In this document: piece after piece, positions 1 to 13,700 of the stretch
Numbering within the stretch: position 1 is the first letter of the stretch
Layout of the letters: each line of letters starts with the position of its first letter
Assembly: GCF_040954835.1 (NCBI RefSeq)
Contig: NC_090698.1
Location: 41,841,501 to 41,905,500 of the forward strand
Source: Lepisosteus oculatus
Lineage: Eukaryota; Chordata; Actinopteri; Semionotiformes; Lepisosteidae
Reading direction: 5' to 3'
Length of the DNA: 64,000 nt
Notes under the pieces: generated by a model
Told to the model about the DNA's origin: nothing
The model's input: only the letters and a program-made list of their open reading frames with translations
Databases searched by the model: none
Position numbers and translations under genes: made by a program

Positions 1-560
1 GCCAACATAAACCTAGCCTAAAAGTGATAAAAGGTTAAAGTGTGGAGAAACAACCCTGCTCATCTGTGAAGCATGATGGAGGTAATATCATGGTCTGGGC
101 ATGCATGGCTGCATCTGGAACTGGCTCACTTGTCTCTGTTGATGATGTAACTAATGATGGCAGCAGAATGAATTATGAAGTTTATAGAAACATTTTTTTC
201 TGCTTATGTAGTATAAAGCGCTTCACCATGCCAAAGCAAAACATATGGCCAATGCATCTGAAGAGTTCATCAAGAGTGCAAAATCTAGCCAAATCAATGT
301 GTAACCATCTTACAAACTGAAGACAAATTCAAAGTTAGAACACCCCAGCAACTGGCAAAAACTCATAATTGGTGTAGACAGGTATGTTAAATGATTACAC
401 AATATATTTTGTGAGCTCAATGGATCACAAGCGTAATGCGGTTATTGCCTCAAAGAGATATGCAACTAAGTATGACTTTTACTCTCTGAAACATACTGAA
501 AGTGAATATGTCCCAATATTTGTGATCACTTGAAATCACTGGGTTAAACCCTAAGTATGT
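1..560 (+). mobile_element. Tc1/mariner-like transposon relic, 3' part
   Basis: Translation of 66-180 gives [20 protein letters not shown] and GSLVSVDDVTN, the conserved DGG-MVWGC-like region of Tc1-type transposases. Homology then breaks through frame changes. The tail at 345-545 contains remains of the C-terminal coding sequence and terminal region. It is truncated by the window edge and not functional. Confidence 0.75.
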
Positions 561-844
561 TTTTGTTCTAATATGATCAAATGATTTTTTATAGTAATTC
601 CATGCATACTGTATCATTCATGTTGACAACAAAACTGATAGGTTTTGACTTGTCCAATGCTTTTGGAGAGTACTAAATCCTAGATAACATGCTTTCCAGA
701 TGAGGAAAAATTAAGTGTGGTTGGTTAATTATACTTGTATTCTTAAAAAAATAATATCATATTGTCTTGCGGTCACATTGAGGCTCATTATTTCAAGATC
801 ATTATGAGGAATATAAACAGCCCATGATCAGTAATGTTATATAC
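1..844. other. thbs4 intron sequence with a Tc1 relic
   Basis: Lies inside thbs4 between exon 17 and the unseen next exon. Positions 1-560 carry a degraded Tc1-like transposon; 560-844 is AT-rich with no recognisable gene. Confidence 0.6.
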
Positions 845-1023
845 CTGATTGAGAACAACCCAGTTAGGATCAATCTGAGCATCTCCCTCAGGGTCCAGAA
901 CGACAGTCTGGTAGGCTCTGAAATCAGTGAGAGTGACCTCGGCATTCTCTGGGCAGATATCAATTCTGTCAATCACTGTGTCCAGATCGAAGTCACTTTC
1001 ACAGATATCTCCAACTCCATCAG
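845..1023 (-). CDS. thbs4: thbs4 coding exon 17: start of the C-terminal lectin-like domain
   Basis: 179 nt, phase 1 to 0. [40 protein letters not shown], then [20 protein letters not shown]. Last thbs4 exon in the window. The next exon (expected to begin near a GMEIVQT-like motif) is not in positions 1-844. Confidence 0.95.
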
Positions 1024-4000
1024 CTGTCAGGAGGAGTTCAGGAACATAAATGAAACGTGAGTTATAGACTTTAGGTAAAATGTTTTGAAGATTTAATTAT
1101 ATTTAGATATAGATGTATCTAAAACACTATCAGGCAATAATTTCAATGTGAAAAAATGTAATATTGTTTTTTCCAATTTAAGGGGAAACTCTAAACAAAA
1201 ATGCCATACAAAACCCTAACCTTGCATTTCAACTAACAGAAAAGCTGAATAAAAAAGGACAAGTCTTTTACAGACGCATGTATTTCAATTTCTAGTTTCT
1301 TGAGCAAGACAGGCTCTATTTTTCTACATTAATTCTAAAAACATTACTGAGCTGTAACACACCCTCCAAAGTTAAGCATCATTTCAATTTAAAATAAGAA
1401 AATATCTTATAAAACTTTCTTTGAATTTTAATTAAAACATAATTTGCTTTATTTGAACATTGACTTGTCCAATGTAATGCATCTTTAACAATGTCATAAA
1501 ATGTCATGACTGAGGTACTTAAATGTAATATTGGAAGATTATATTTCTAAATCATTTAATAGTCTGGTCAGACTATTACATTTCTATTTGTTAATGAAGA
1601 CTGCATTGTTGACTTTATAAGAACAATATGATTAACAAGTAGCCCTTATTTAGGCATGAATAATCTTTACATCAGAGAGGAATACGCAAAATACTGATAA
1701 TATTTTTAACATCCAATTAGCTGGTTATACAGTTTTTGTAGTAATACGTTTTATCTTACATTGCTTCATCCTGTGTTTCTAAATTGTTCTGAGTTTGTTA
1801 CTTACAAGCATTGTCTTAAAGATGATGTTGAAATGAATGTGCACAACATAATTTGAAGGCAATCTCAGTTAGAAAGGGACAAGTACACTAGCCATCACCC
1901 CATTGCCAAATATGATAAAGAATTGCTGTTGCAGAATAAAAATTGTTTGATTGAATTAGACCTAGGTTCTATTCTGTTAGGAACATTATTTTGTGCAATA
2001 TAGAGCATAAAGGAAATGTAATTGGAAGTTATAATCTTTTATCCTGCTGTGAAAGGCAAATGTAAGACCAGTACATACCATTATCATCCACCTGGTCCGG
2101 GTTGGGTACCAGCCTGCAATTATCAGGTCCCGGTGGAAGAAGGTCTGGAATACCATCATTGTCATCGTCATCATCACACTCATCTCCAAGGCCATCCTTG
2201 TCACTGTCCAGCTGTGAGCTGTTAATGACGTTGGGACAATTGTCCTTGCTGTCCTGGTGGCCATCTCCATCACTGTGTCAGGTAAAGAATGAAGAGCTAT
2301 TAAATCTCACAACCACTCATTCACACTCCAGTGCTGTGTAGGTTAGACCCCTTATATCTTACTGTGCCATTAACTGTGCCATTCAAGTTCTACAGACTTT
2401 TGTATTCCTATTGTTCCCTTAACAATTCTGTTCTGCATTAGCAAGGCTTTTTTAACCATGAACTGAAATCTTTATTTAGTCAAATGATTATTTCATTCTT
2501 TTATACACACTTTTTGGCATTCAGTTTTTTTTTTAGTGATTTGACTGCTTGCCAAATTGCTCAATTTCCAAGGACTAACTCCACTAACCTAGAGTTAGCT
2601 ATGGTTTCTTATGCCACACACCTGGAAATGCACAGATGACTTCAGTGAGAAACATACTGTTCCACTACGTGGTGTGTGTCAAATGATAAAAAGCCCTAAC
2701 AGGTTGTCACAGTAAAATGTATATACTGGTCCTCATCACCTGCAAGTTGTACTGTTGTACTGAGTTTTACCAGGAAGCCACATTGATTAATATTTTATAA
2801 ATTTTGGAATTGTCAATTATTTTTTATTATATATCATTAAAGTTTGGAATTCCCTGTTATCCCTGTATATCTTGGCTCCCAGATTTTAAGATTGAAAAAC
2901 AGTCCTCTCCAATCTATCCATCCATTGAGTCATTCATTCTACAAGGATTTATGCATTGAAGCCTACAATGAATAATAAAGCATGGCAAACCTGTCTTGGT
3001 TTGTGTCACAGGAGTCTCCAACAAGATCATTATCAATATCAGACTAGAAAAGAAGATACATTTAAGTTAAAAAACACACATACACAAATTCAGCTTTCCA
3101 CATCTCATTGCGTAAAACATGTCTCTGTAATGAATGGTCAAAAGACATTATAGAACAGTGAATTCCCTACCACGGTCCTGGAGGAACACTGTCTCTGCTG
3201 CTTTTCATTCTAGTGATAATCCATTACTTAATTGATCTGCTTAGACTTTAATTTGGTAATCAAATAAAAACCATCCGCCTACTTCAAGGGGATGGTTTCT
3301 ATAAAGTTCAGAAAACAGAAATTTCATAGATGGGGATTAATAGGAGGCCATGATTGGTAAAGGCCAGGGTAAAATTTGGTCAGGACACTGGGGTTACACC
3401 CCTACTCTTTGAGAAGTGCTCTGGGATTTTTAATGACCATAGAGAGTCAGGACTTCGGTTCTCAGCTGAAGGACAGCTCCAATTTATAGTATAGTGTCCT
3501 AAGTCCTAATCATTATACTGGGTTATTAGGACCCACACAAATTGTAGGGTAAGCACCCCCTACTGGTCCCACTAACACCTCTTCAAGCAGCAAACCTAAC
3601 CCTAGCTTTCCCAGGAGATCTCACATCCAGCCACTGGCTAAGCTCGCACCTGCTGCGCTTTAGCGTGTTGCCAATTGTAAGTTGCATTGTGATATAGCTC
3701 CTGGCAAGAAAAGGGAGTCGATCTGGTCCATAATGGGAATACAGATGCACATACTCACACCAGAGCCACATTGCCCAGAAGCCAATTAAGCTACCAATAT
3801 GTTTTGGGGCAGTCGGAGAAATCTGGAGCACCACGTGAACACAGGAAGAACATACAGTACAAACTCCATGCAGATAACACCCAAGGTCTGGTCCATGAAC
3901 CTGGCTTCACTGTAGCTGTCCTAGGCTAGAGACTGCCATGCACTGAGGTCTGTAGCTCAACCTCTGAGTGAGCTATCCTAATAAAGCACACTAGTTTGAC

Positions 4001-7000
4001 CGAAGTGTGGAGAAAAAACCCTGCTCATCTGTGAAGCATGATGGAGGTTATTGATTAAAAATCAATCAAAAATAGATTAAATACATTTTAGTAAAGTGAA
4101 AAGACTCAAAGGAAATACAGCATGTATGATTTGTTTAATTTTTAGGTTGAGCACTTGACCACGACGTTATTTAACATTTTGGGGATCTCATTATACGACA
4201 TATTTAAAAGGAACCTATCTGTGGGGATTTTTGAATAAGTTCACAAAAAAATGACCTGATTGGGGTTGCCAATATCCGGACAGCTGTCACAAACATCTCC
4301 CACTCCGTCATTGTCTCTGTCCTTCTGGTCCACATTGGGTACTCTCTGACAGTTGTCCAGAAAATTTTTAATACCTAAAAAACAATGTATTTTAATGTTA
4401 GAACTGTCCAACCTTGATTATATTTCAAAGGGATGTTTTAAGGAGAAAATATGCATATAAACAAGCACTCTTGATTCAAAGCAACATGTAAATTGTTTGT
4501 TCATAATTTTAGAAAAATCTCCCTAAATGAATCTTTAATTTGAAATTGCCAAATCATTTTCATTTCACAATTTATAATGGATTACTATTTAAAAGTAACT
4601 TTTCCCAACACTGCCGAGGAAGTATGAAAAATATCATAAAGTACACCACAGCAATAGCCAAAAATATTGTTTTGTTGCCATTGTAACTTATTAAACGTTG
4701 TTTAGGAATACTGCATACAGTACCTCTCTTGGTTTTTGTCACAGGATTATCACAGGATTATCTGAAAAGATTGTGTATTTAATAAGCTAATCTCGTAAAA
4801 GAAGTGCAGAGGTACTCAATTTCTAAAATTGCTACATCTGAAATAGAAATCAGAAGTCCCTTGAGGAGAGGGGGTGAAAGTATAGAAAAGTCAAGTATTA
4901 CCATAAGGATAGGATTGCAGGACCTTAAACGTCAGAAAGTGAAAAAGGTCTACAATTATATACTATAATATGTAAAAGTAAAGCAGGATAACAATATGTC
5001 ATCCTAACATCCTAGCTGAATTATCAAGGGTTCTGGTGTGTCATTGGAAGAAGGGAAATCAAACTTTGACGTCAGGGGTCTCTGGAGGGTTGTAAATTAC
5101 AAACCTTTCCCGTAAAGTTACAGTATATTGACATTCCCCATTACAAATTGGCTATTGATAACACAAGAGGGCACTGTTGATTCGAAATATCCACTGAAGC
5201 TGCTGATACAGAGGGAAACATACAGTACTATACAGTATGTTGCAATTATTATAGAGACAGTGGGCCACTTGTTTCTAATTCACTTACTATGGAGTAAGTG
5301 GATGGCTCACATGGAAAATATGTACCTTTATTAATTTACCTAAGCAGTACCTCTGAAGTTGTGCACAAGCAAATAATTCACAAATGTATGTATATTATAG
5401 TGCTGGCAAACATAGTCTATTTAGCTAAAAATTTAAACTTTCTACTTCTCTAAAAATCTTTTCAGGTGTCATTTTAAGAAAAATATGATCTTAGTAGATT
5501 CTGTGTTATATGTATATATGTTTATCTGCATTGTATGCATATTGTGTCGGCTAAATCTTAATGTACAGCTTTGCTTCTGAAAGCAAAATACTGTCTTACA
5601 AACACACCTCTGTATTTGGAAGAGTTTTGAATTAGTATGTCTTTAATGAAAATGGTTGTTTTTTAATGTTGTTGTAGTTAATGTGGTAAACTACAAAGAT
5701 TCAAGCCAAAAATTACAAGGTTATGCAAGCTGAGGTCAAACCAGGAACAGTTTAAAAAAAAAAATTGGAAACCATTGACACATCTGATCCTCTCACCCCC
5801 CAGGGCAGGAAAAATGTTTGCCATATGTCTCTGGAATATTGTATTCTGGAATAATGAATGTTTAGAAAAGGCATGTGTAATTTTCAAAAAATGAGCTCTC
5901 TTCTTTACCAGAGTAAATCTCACAATAAGATGTGCAATATTTGAATTGTAATAACCCTGCCTTTGAATAGATACATGCCAAATATCTATTAGGGTAGACA
6001 TTTAATAGGATGAAGATAAGAAAACAGAGAACTCTGAAAACAGATTATTTAAACCACACTATTTGACATTAGCTGCTGTAGATCATTGATATTGTATATC
6101 ACGTAAACAGTGCTGTTTCATTATTTCAATACTTATTTCACAAAATTTCAAGAATCCCAGATTACTTCCTGCAGGTGAACTTCCACACTAATCAATCACA
6201 GGTGCAAAGAGTAATTTCCTATATTATCAATATATTTATTCAGTAAATTCCTTGAGTGACCCTCAGAGTACAGTGTCATTCTCTTTTAATGATTATAGTA
6301 CTACGTGGTAAATAATTGTAATAAGATCTAATATTAAGTTAATATTAACAAAATGACAGTTCATTACACTTATACCTTAAAAGAACACATTACAAAATTT
6401 GTACCAAAACTCTAAGAATCAAAAAACATTTTGGGTAGCACTTTAAATTGTTTATAGTGCTTCGTGTGATGTGATGCTAAAACTAATGTCATGAGCTCTT
6501 ATGCACACATTATGTCATTTGCGCATGTCTCATAAAGCATGATGGATGTGATTATAATGTTTTGTGTAGCAGAAGAGTTTATGAAGGGTTTATGAAGCCA
6601 TTATGCAGCAAATTCCAATCACGTATTACTGCATTTTTCCTCTTTTCCTCATGGTTCTGTGGACTTTAAAGGAGTGGGCTAGACACAGTGACAGCCAAAG
6701 AGACATACCGTCACCATCCATGTCATCATCACAGGCATCTCCCTTCCCATCACTGTCAGTGTCCCTCTGATCGGGGTTCTCTACTGTCCTGCAGTTGTCA
6801 CAGGCATCCCCAAATCCATCTCTGTCATTGTTCTTCTGGTTCACGTTGGGTGTCAGAACACAGTTATCCTGGAAAAGAAGTGACCCTCTTTATGAAGTCC
6901 TGCACAGTTCCATAGTCAAAGGTGTAGCCGGTTTTCCCATTTTTTCTTATTCTTGCTCACATAGGCTTTAAAAAAAAGGGTTGAAAAAATAAATGTCAAG

Positions 7001-7637
7001 AAAATACTTTTTAGTTTTCTAATAATGCCAATAACACTTCTCTGTGATATACAGTATAATTGGTACATACAGTACCAATCAAAAGTTTGAGTATACCTCC
7101 TTGAAACCAGGTTTTTCATTATCATCTGTCCTTTAAACTGTATAAAATTGTCTATAAACACTTAATATTTAATTACATGATATGTGTACTTACAACTAAG
7201 GTTGCTGCTGGAAGAGGTGTTAGTGGGGCCAGCAGGGGGCGCTCACCCTGTGGTCCATGTGGGTCCTAATGCCCCAGTATAGTGACGGGGACACTATACT
7301 GTAAACAGGTGCCGTCCTTCGGATGAGACGTAAAACCGAGGTCCTGACTCTCTGCAGTCATTAAAAATCCCAGAGTGTCTCTCGAAAAGAGTAGGGGTGT
7401 TTTTCCATTGGCCCTTACCAATCATGGCCTCCTTATAATCCCTATCTATGAATTGGCTTCATTACTCTGCTCTCCTCCCCACTAACAGCTGATGTGTGGT
7501 GAGCGTTCTGGCACACTATGGCTGCCGTCACATCATCCAGGTGGATGCTGCACATTGGTGGTGGTGGAGGGGAGTCCCCATGACCTGTAAAGTGCTTTGA
7601 GTGGAGTGTCCAGAAAAGCGCTATATAAGTGTAAGCA

Positions 7638-7703
<66 letters not shown>

Positions 7704-10700
7704 ATCTTAAGTGAACTGCATTGAAAACGTTCATTTTTCATTTTCAATAAAATGAACACCCAAAGCAGGCAGATTTCAGTCTGTAGCCCAGGTTAGTTAA
7801 AAGTCAGAAATGTGTATAACATGGTGTTAGAACACTAAAAGAAGTTTAAAATTGTCTTTGTTAGATGTTCTCACAGTTAACTAGCATGTTACCTCATTTA
7901 CCTTTTGTCACCCATTACTGGTAAATAGTTGAGGGTCTACCATTACTGTAAATATAGGGGGCATAGGCAAAAGTATGTAATTCCTGAATGAACATGGCAA
8001 AAAATGTATTTTCTACTCCAGAATAAAAAGAACTTTATTCATCAAATATTTTTCTCACAATCAAAGCAAAATAATATACGTTACACCTTAGTCTTGACAC
8101 GTTCTATTGTGATCTTATTAGATCTCAGAAGTTAAGCAAGGGTAGGGCTGGTCATTATGGGATTATGAAGACTCTAAAGACCACTAGGCTGTTGTTGTAG
8201 GTGGTGCTGGTGGATCAATAAGTGGCACCATTACCTGTAGGCCAGAATTTCCTAACCATTGTCATAGTATGGTGACTGGAGACACTGTGTTATAGAAGGT
8301 GTTATTCTTTGGATCAGACATTAAACAGTTCTGAGTGCTTGCTCATTATAGATTCAATGATGCTTTTTAGAATAGTATGAGTGTTAATCCCAGAATCTTG
8401 CCACCCTCTAGTATGTTTTAGGAATGAAAATTGCTACACATGTAATCAATTTATTAATAATTGGCATTCATTATCCTTGTACACTAATATTTGTAAGGGT
8501 GACAACCTACAGTAGATCCTGTCCCAGAAGCACAGGTCACAATGTGGGACAAGTCTGTTCTCTACTGAACAAGATACCAATCCATCTCAGGACCAAACAG
8601 GAACTATTTAGAATACAACTTTGGAAAATGGGAGGAAAACAGAGCACTTACTGTAGCAACAGGTCACACAAAGTAAAGCCTAAAGCATATATAAAACCCT
8701 GACCCTGATATGGAGAGTGTCAATTACTACATACTGAAACAAGAAGGCAGACATCCTGAATGGCTGACCAGCAGTACAGTGAAAATGCCTAGAAACAAGT
8801 TTTCCCTTTTTCCCATTAGAGTCTGCCATTGCTTCAACACGGATTTACTTTAATTGGATAGGTTGACAGACAGACATTATCATCCTACAGTCTTGCCAGA
8901 TATACAGTCTTGTATGCAAGTCAGATATAAGAAATATAACTTGCTAAAACATACTACAAAGTAAATCAGCTACTAAGAATATAGAAACATTAAAAACATT
9001 AAAAAAACATCCACAGATGTTAAATATATCTCAAAGTGTCAACTTTAATTACAGTGTTATTTAAAGTTTTTATCCTTAGCCTTGATGTAATTCCAAATTA
9101 CACAATTATCAATGTGCATTCAGAACATGGTAATCACTACAAAGCATGAAAGCATCTGCCAGATGCATGAACATGCCCTGTTGTTGAATTTCTATACCTG
9201 GTTGCAAAATGAAGATTTTATCAGTTTATGATGCAGCTTTAGGGACTGCAGGCTGAACAGTGCGTACCTGCTCATTGGGAATGCCATCCCCATCTGCATC
9301 GTCATCACATGCGTCACCATACCCATCTCTGTCAGCGTCTTCTTGTCCAGAGTTGGGGACGTACACACAGTTGTCCTTCAGTAAGATAATGAAAAACACA
9401 TCTGTAAGCCCAGTCTTTGATATTATCGAGTAAGGTTCTGCTTTTGGTTTTGCCACTACTGAAAATGATCAAAGGAATAAGAGGAGTTACAGTAGGTGAA
9501 TATTACTTTTCGGCAGCTACTGTCTTTGCACTTGAGTTCTTCGTCTGGGTAGCCGTCGATGTCAGTGTCCTTTCCACACAAATACCCATTGCCAGCCCAG
9601 CCAATGCCACACTGCAGCAAGAAATAAATGAAAGAATGAACTTGCACTGGGAAATCTGTCGACAGCAAAATGGTACAGTAGGTGGTGGCTCTTTGAACAC
9701 AAATCCTTGTTTATCCTAATGACAATGAATGGCAGGTGGAGGTCATTTAAGGGGCATCTCAATGTTTCTGCTTCTTCGTGGCATATGGGCCCCTAACTAT
9801 TATACTTTAGTTGTCAATATTATTTTAAATATTTAATTTAATTATTTAATATATTTAAAATATACTGCAGCTGGCTAGTTTCAAGAAGCAGGTTGCTGAA
9901 ATAAGTTTTTTAAAATAATATTTATATCTCAAACAGCAGCATCATTTTCTTCCTGATTACAAACAGTGTTTTATCAAGCAGAAAAATCTAACATTTCAAT
10001 ACCCGCTGCGCTCTGTCAATATATTGGACAATAAATTGTTGGGAGTTTTAATGGATCTGACACTGTGCCAGATATCTACAGTAGATACCCATGAGAGCAA
10101 AGTAATAAAATATACCAGAACCAGTCAAGCTTTACCCCTAAATTAAGCATAAAATATGAGCACAAGTTACTTGTTTTAAGTCTGTCTCCCTTAGAATGTC
10201 CACCTTTCCTGGAAAAAAAACTTCAACCTACAGTATGTATTGCTCCATCAATTTCAGGTTCAGGGGTTAGACCTTATCATAATATCTTCTTATCTTACCA
10301 CACAGCTTATGTCTCCATCTCTTTCCACAACGCACTGCGCATTTACGTTGCAGGGGTTCAACAGGCTGTTACCACAGCTTCTTTCAGGACGGCAGCCTCT
10401 CACTTGATCGCCAACAAAACCAGCTTTACATCCCTCACAACGGAATGAACCCTGCAGATTCAAATCGTCACACAGATGCATAACAGGATTTCTATTTGTC
10501 TTTGTTTTATTCAAATTTTAACAAATCAAACAAACAAGTCCTTATTGTTGTATTGATTTGATACACCTGTTTCTCTGCACAGTAATATTTTTCTGCTGTC
10601 GTATTTTCAATTCTACAAAGAGCAGTACATTTATTTTATTTTAGGTTTGGCATTTGCGTGCTTGTTTTTATGACAATTTTGCAGTTGTTAATTTACCTGT

Positions 10701-13700
10701 TTACTTTTTCACAGACATCCTTGAAATATGTGTACTTCTTTTCTGGCATTCTCGATTCACATCCTATTTTCACATTTAAATTACAGAACTGAATCTGCTG
10801 TCATGAGTTGCTAACCTGCCACTGATTCACTGAATTGTTTTTTCAGCCATGTGAACTGACAAGTGAATGCTTACCAAGGTGTTCGAGCAGATAGAGTTTG
10901 GTGCACAGCCTCCATTATTGGGTCCCTTGCACTCATCCACATCACTGCATGACTATAGTCAGAATGAGAAAAATATCTACAGTGAGTTCTCAAGCTTCGT
11001 TATTAAGACGTGTTAATAGTGGAATCATACTTAAAACATTGGGCTGAGTTTCTTTGTTGACTTATACATCACACAAAAGTTCAGTTTATCTAAACACTAG
11101 CAACACCGTGAAAGGGTCTTCTAAATAGATAAGCAGACAGAAAGCTGTACCATTTCTTGAAAAAAAACAAATTATGCATTCTCTTTTGAAGTCTTCACAA
11201 ATGTGTTCAATTTCAGTGTTTTAAACAGTTATGTTTACATTTCCCCAGCACATCCTCAGTTAAAAGTATATTGTGCTGGGATTATTAACAAAACTCAAAG
11301 ATGTTTACTTTTCTGGCAAATGGAATTAAAATAACATAACGTTCCAAAATTAGAGGTACAGTAGCCTCATTCTTCACCTGCTAGGACCACACCATACAGT
11401 GAAACCTTATTTATTTTACTACTGGTATACCTGCTTGTGCGTTTTGGCATAGCTCACTCCCACTCCCTGGATTACTTGGCCTGTGTACCCCAGAGGACAG
11501 GCCTCACACCTGAAGCCTGGGGCCATGTTGATGCATCGAACTCCAGGAAAGCAGGGGTTGAACTGACACTGTGCGCAAACAACAGAACAAAGTTCTGTTA
11601 CAGACATCAAGAAAAAGAGAACTATCATCGGTGAGCTTGAAATCGGTGACATGCCTTTAAAGTGAAATGAGGCTTCATACAAAGTCACAATTAAATCAGA
11701 AATGCAACAGATTACAATGTAGAACGTGTACTACATTACTTCATTTGCTGTTGCATTATAACCATATAGTATCTATTTCTGTATGTTACAGAGAAATACA
11801 CATAGTCTCTTTCTAGTTAAAATCCTTTTATCTGTGTTTATTAAAATGTGCTCATGTAATAATGCTTTTTTGAAAGAAGACTGTAATGTAACTAAAAAAT
11901 GTAGGATCACCAGTTATTTCCTGAATTATACCCACCCAATTTGGATTTATCCAGTGTTAATCTTAGCATAAGTCTTTATCCCCTGTACCACAGGAGGAAA
12001 ATAAGATACATGTCTACTCCAACATGACTGCTTGTGACAGCCACTCATTGTTTATCAAAAGATTATAGAAGAATGATCATTGGCTGGAAGAACTGGCACC
12101 TCCTGGCAGATCCCCAGAGTTCCTGTTAGATTTGCAAACTGATGAAGCCCCAGCAGCACTGAACACATCATGTGCTGACAATTGGGGAATCTTTACTGAA
12201 TCTCAGTAAACTAATAAAAGTAATGAGGTTCGAACCCGAAAAGCCTGACCTATAGGCTTCCATCAGCACAGCAAGTGGGTGTCCTTACTGGCCGAGTCAC
12301 TCAGGCACACTCTGCAATGTAATTTCTCATAAGGTGGTTTTTGACTACCTTATATGAATAAAATGGAATCTTTCATTACATTGTCTGCAATCAAAGTCAG
12401 AATTTAATCAACAGCAATTTAAAAAATGGATTTGCTTAGAGAAGGGTCATTTTTCACATAATGCCAATCATACATTAGTTCTTACCAATAAATACAGTTC
12501 CAATATGCCACTGTCAAATAAGTCAAATAATGTGCATTGTGTGCATACTACAGGTCTGTGTACATGTTAAATGCTGGATATTTTCAAATTTCCTAATAAA
12601 ATTCTTAATATGAAAAATACAATGAAATACGGCCTATTTAATTAAAAAGATTAACTTTACACATAACCCTGGCAAATGCCAGATGGGCATGCTTTGCTGT
12701 TTGCTTCAATGTAAATGTCTCCTGCTGCATTTATTTAAAGTTGTACAACTCAGTAATCCTCGGCAACCTGTCGTTCAGGAAGCTCATGAGTGCAACTATT
12801 TACTAGCTGGAGAAGAATCAATAAGCATTACCTCATCCACATCATCGCAGTTATACCCATCTCCAGTATATCCATCAGGACATCGGTCACACACGAAACC
12901 AGTTTCTGTCTCCATGCACATGTCCTCTCGGAAACAAGAGCTGGGGGTACAGCGTGGCTTGGGTGTGATGGGGATGGGATTTCTCCCATCCTTGTCTCCA
13001 TCGCCATCTCCATCTTTATCTCTATTCCCATCCCCATCCCCATCTCCATCCCCATCTCCATCTGGTTCTATTCCAGTCCCACCCAAACCTAGCATAAAGT
13101 AAGAAGAAATTAGTTTCAGACTTTCTAGAAAATTTCATAACTGTATCTACATACTGTATATATCATGCTTCTAGTATTGAAATGGAAGACTGAGTACTTT
13201 AATTAAAGCCTTGACACAAAACTGAAAGATCCAGATGATTATGGGGTATTAATTATTAAGAAATGTTCTTTCATATTTTCAATGGTACCAGATCTTTTAA
13301 TTAACAATAAAAATGGATCAAATGGATTTGAATTGGAGTCAAAAAGAATATTGATTTTGCATGCAGAAATCTATCAGTTTGCATGTGCTTATCTGAATGG
13401 CACCAACTCCGTAAGCATTTGCTATTCCAGCTTTTTTTATTTTGTGTTGCACTCCTTGCAATTCCTGGTAGACAATTTGCAGTTGTGTTTCACATTTGCC
13501 TAAAGAGGAGACTGCATGCCACATACTATGCAGGTTAAGTAAAGTTAAATGCCAAAAACTCTCACTGGTCAAAACACTGTAGTACAGTAGACTTGTCCAG
13601 TGATTAACATTGTAGGTTGATGATATTTTTTGATATTCTTACACAAGGGTTTATTTGCAAATAAGCCCTATCGAATTCTTAGAAGGATCAACTTTGGTTG

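Noticed and set aside
824..1060. Plus-strand ORF over thbs4 exon 17
   Set aside because: Shadow of the minus-strand exon, which has clear thrombospondin sequence and splice sites.
7442..7759. Minus-strand ORF with a long isoleucine run
   Set aside because: Translation of the ATT microsatellite and SINE body, not a gene.
12225..12310. Possible tRNA gene (GGTTCGAACC box-B-like motif and TGGCCGAGT box-A-like motif)
   Set aside because: The two motifs are in the wrong order on each strand and no complete cloverleaf could be drawn. More likely a degraded tRNA-derived repeat.
12683..13102. Long plus-strand ORFs opposite thbs4 exon 7
   Set aside because: They come from the stop-free hexamer repeat read on the other strand (Ser/Pro/Ile runs). 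The minus-strand frame carries the EGF module and correct splice sites.
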